NCBI RefSeq assembly: GCF_000003605.2
Contig: NW_003136829.1
Span: 198,741 to 218,838 of the forward strand
Reading direction: 5' to 3'
DNA length: 20,098 nt
From: Saccoglossus kowalevskii
Lineage: Eukaryota; Hemichordata; Enteropneusta; Harrimaniidae
Part shown: positions 18,961 through 20,098 of the stretch, in pieces
How the letters are laid out: the number at the start of each line of letters is the position of its first letter
Position numbering within the stretch: position 1 is the stretch's first letter
Position numbers and translations under genes: made by a program
The notes under the pieces: model-generated
The model's input: the letters and a program-made list of their open reading frames with translations, nothing else
What the model was told of the DNA's origin: nothing
The model's database searches: none

Positions 18961-20098
18961 CAGAGATGGACTACGTGCTGGCTTCAATTTACACTGGATG
19001 CTGGATGTGATGCAAAGATGCATTGCGTGCAAGCTTCAAAATATACTGGATGCAATGGATGCTGAATGTTATGCAGAGATGCATTGCGTGTTGGCTTCAA
19101 TATACACTGGATGCAATGGACGCTGGATATGATGCAGGGATGCATTGCATGCTTGCTTCAATATACACTGGATGCAATGGACGCTGGATATGATGCAGAA
19201 ATGCATTGCATGCTAGCTTCAATAATTACACTGGATGCACTGGACACTGGATATGATGCAGAGATGCATTGCATGCTAGCATCAATATACACTGGATGCA
19301 CTGGACACTGGATATGATGCAGAGATGCATTGCATGCTAGCATCAATATACACTGGATGCACTGGACCCTGGATATGATGCAGAGATGCATTGCATGCTA
19401 GCATCAATATACACTGGATGCACTGGACACTGGATATGATGCAGAGATGCATTGCATGCTAGCATCAATATACACTGGATGCAATGGACACTGGATATGA
19501 TGCAGGGATGCATTGCATGCTAGCATCAATATACACTGGATGCACTGGACACTGGATATGATGCAGAGATGCATTGCATGCTAGCATCAATATACACTGG
19601 AGGCACCGGACGCTGGATATGATGCAGAAATGTATTGTGTGCTAGCTTCAAAATACACTGGATGCACTGGACACTGGATATGATGCAGAGATGCATTGCA
19701 TGCTTGCTTCAATATACACTGGATGCAATGGACGCTGGATATGATGCAGGGATGCATTGCATGCTTGCTTCAATATACACTGGATGCACTGGACGCTGGA
19801 TATGATGCAGGGATGCATTGCATGCTTGCTTCAATATACACTGGATGCACTGGACCCTGGATATGATGCAGAAATGTATTGTGTGCTAGCTTCAATATAC
19901 ACTGGATGCAATGGACGCTGGATATGATGCAGGGATGCATTGCATGCTTGCTTCAATATACACTGGGATGCACTGGACGCTGGATATGATGCAAGAGATG
20001 CATTGCATGCTAGCTTCAAAATACACTGGATGCACTGGACACTGCATATGATGCAGAGATGCATTGCGTGTTGGCTTCAATATACACTGGATGCACTG
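18961..20098 (+). repeat. Satellite array, 61-bp unit, at least 18.7 copies, open at the right
   Basis: The phase marker ATG-CAGAGATG recurs with the leading C at 18961, 19013, 19074, 19135, 19196, 19259, then every 61 nt to 19930, then 19992 and 20054. The spacing is 61 nt except 52 (first), 63 (one insertion of two bases) and 62 (last two). The unit carries CACTGGATG, CACTGGACA, CTGGATATG, TGCATTGCATGC and GCTAGC. The array runs off the window end. Because 61 is not a multiple of three, open frames through it (for example 19066-19317 and, on the minus strand, 19158-19391 and 19831-20064) are by-products. Confidence 0.97.

Noticed and set aside
19066-20080. Several 60-85 codon frames in the satellite array on both strands
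   Set aside because: The 61-bp unit cycles through all three frames, and the predicted peptides are low-complexity by-products.
18961-20098. CRISPR array
   Set aside because: Units are contiguous variants without unique spacers, and the context is a eukaryotic genome.

Overview
The window is eukaryotic and almost certainly from a metazoan. It is AT-rich, has no bacterial-style gene packing, and carries one clearly recognisable intron-split gene with GT-AG introns. That gene is an Mxd (Mad) family bHLH-leucine-zipper repressor. Its C-terminal tail resembles vertebrate MXD1, and the AT-rich intergenic DNA, small TIR element and satellite array suit a non-dipteran invertebrate. A marine lophotrochozoan such as a mollusc would fit, but the sequence alone cannot fix the phylum.

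Layout. 1-207: 5' flank or 5' UTR with a 31-codon upstream ORF. 208-6390: the Mxd gene on the + strand, six coding exons (208-265, 394-481, 1289-1321, 4575-4689, 5220-5382, 6263-6390). All reading phases join cleanly into a 194-residue protein: SIN3-interaction helix, basic linker, bHLH-zipper, and acidic/serine tail. The first 1.8 kb is richer in CpG than the rest and holds a canonical CACGTG E-box (intron 2) and a full CRE palindrome (intron 3). 6391 to about 9790: probable long 3' UTR or 3' flank with poly(A) signals at 7914, 9098 and 9762. 9790-13320: AT-rich DNA with homopolymer and microsatellite tracts and no gene I can support. 13323-13419: a possible first coding exon of a second, secreted-protein gene (signal peptide, phase-1 donor); its remaining exons were not found. 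13420-18013: AT-rich intergenic or intronic DNA with a 28-bp perfect palindrome and one more complex island (about 16175-16510) that may be regulatory. 18014-18228: a short terminal-inverted-repeat element (MITE-like). About 18830 to the window end: a satellite array of 61-bp units that continues past 20098.

How it works together. Mxd proteins pair with Max on E-boxes and recruit SIN3/HDAC to oppose Myc. All the parts for this are intact. Exon 3 is a 33-nt microexon that carries the His and Glu that read the E-box; skipping it keeps the frame and would leave a protein able to dimerise but probably not to bind DNA. No other system in the window can be tied to this gene.
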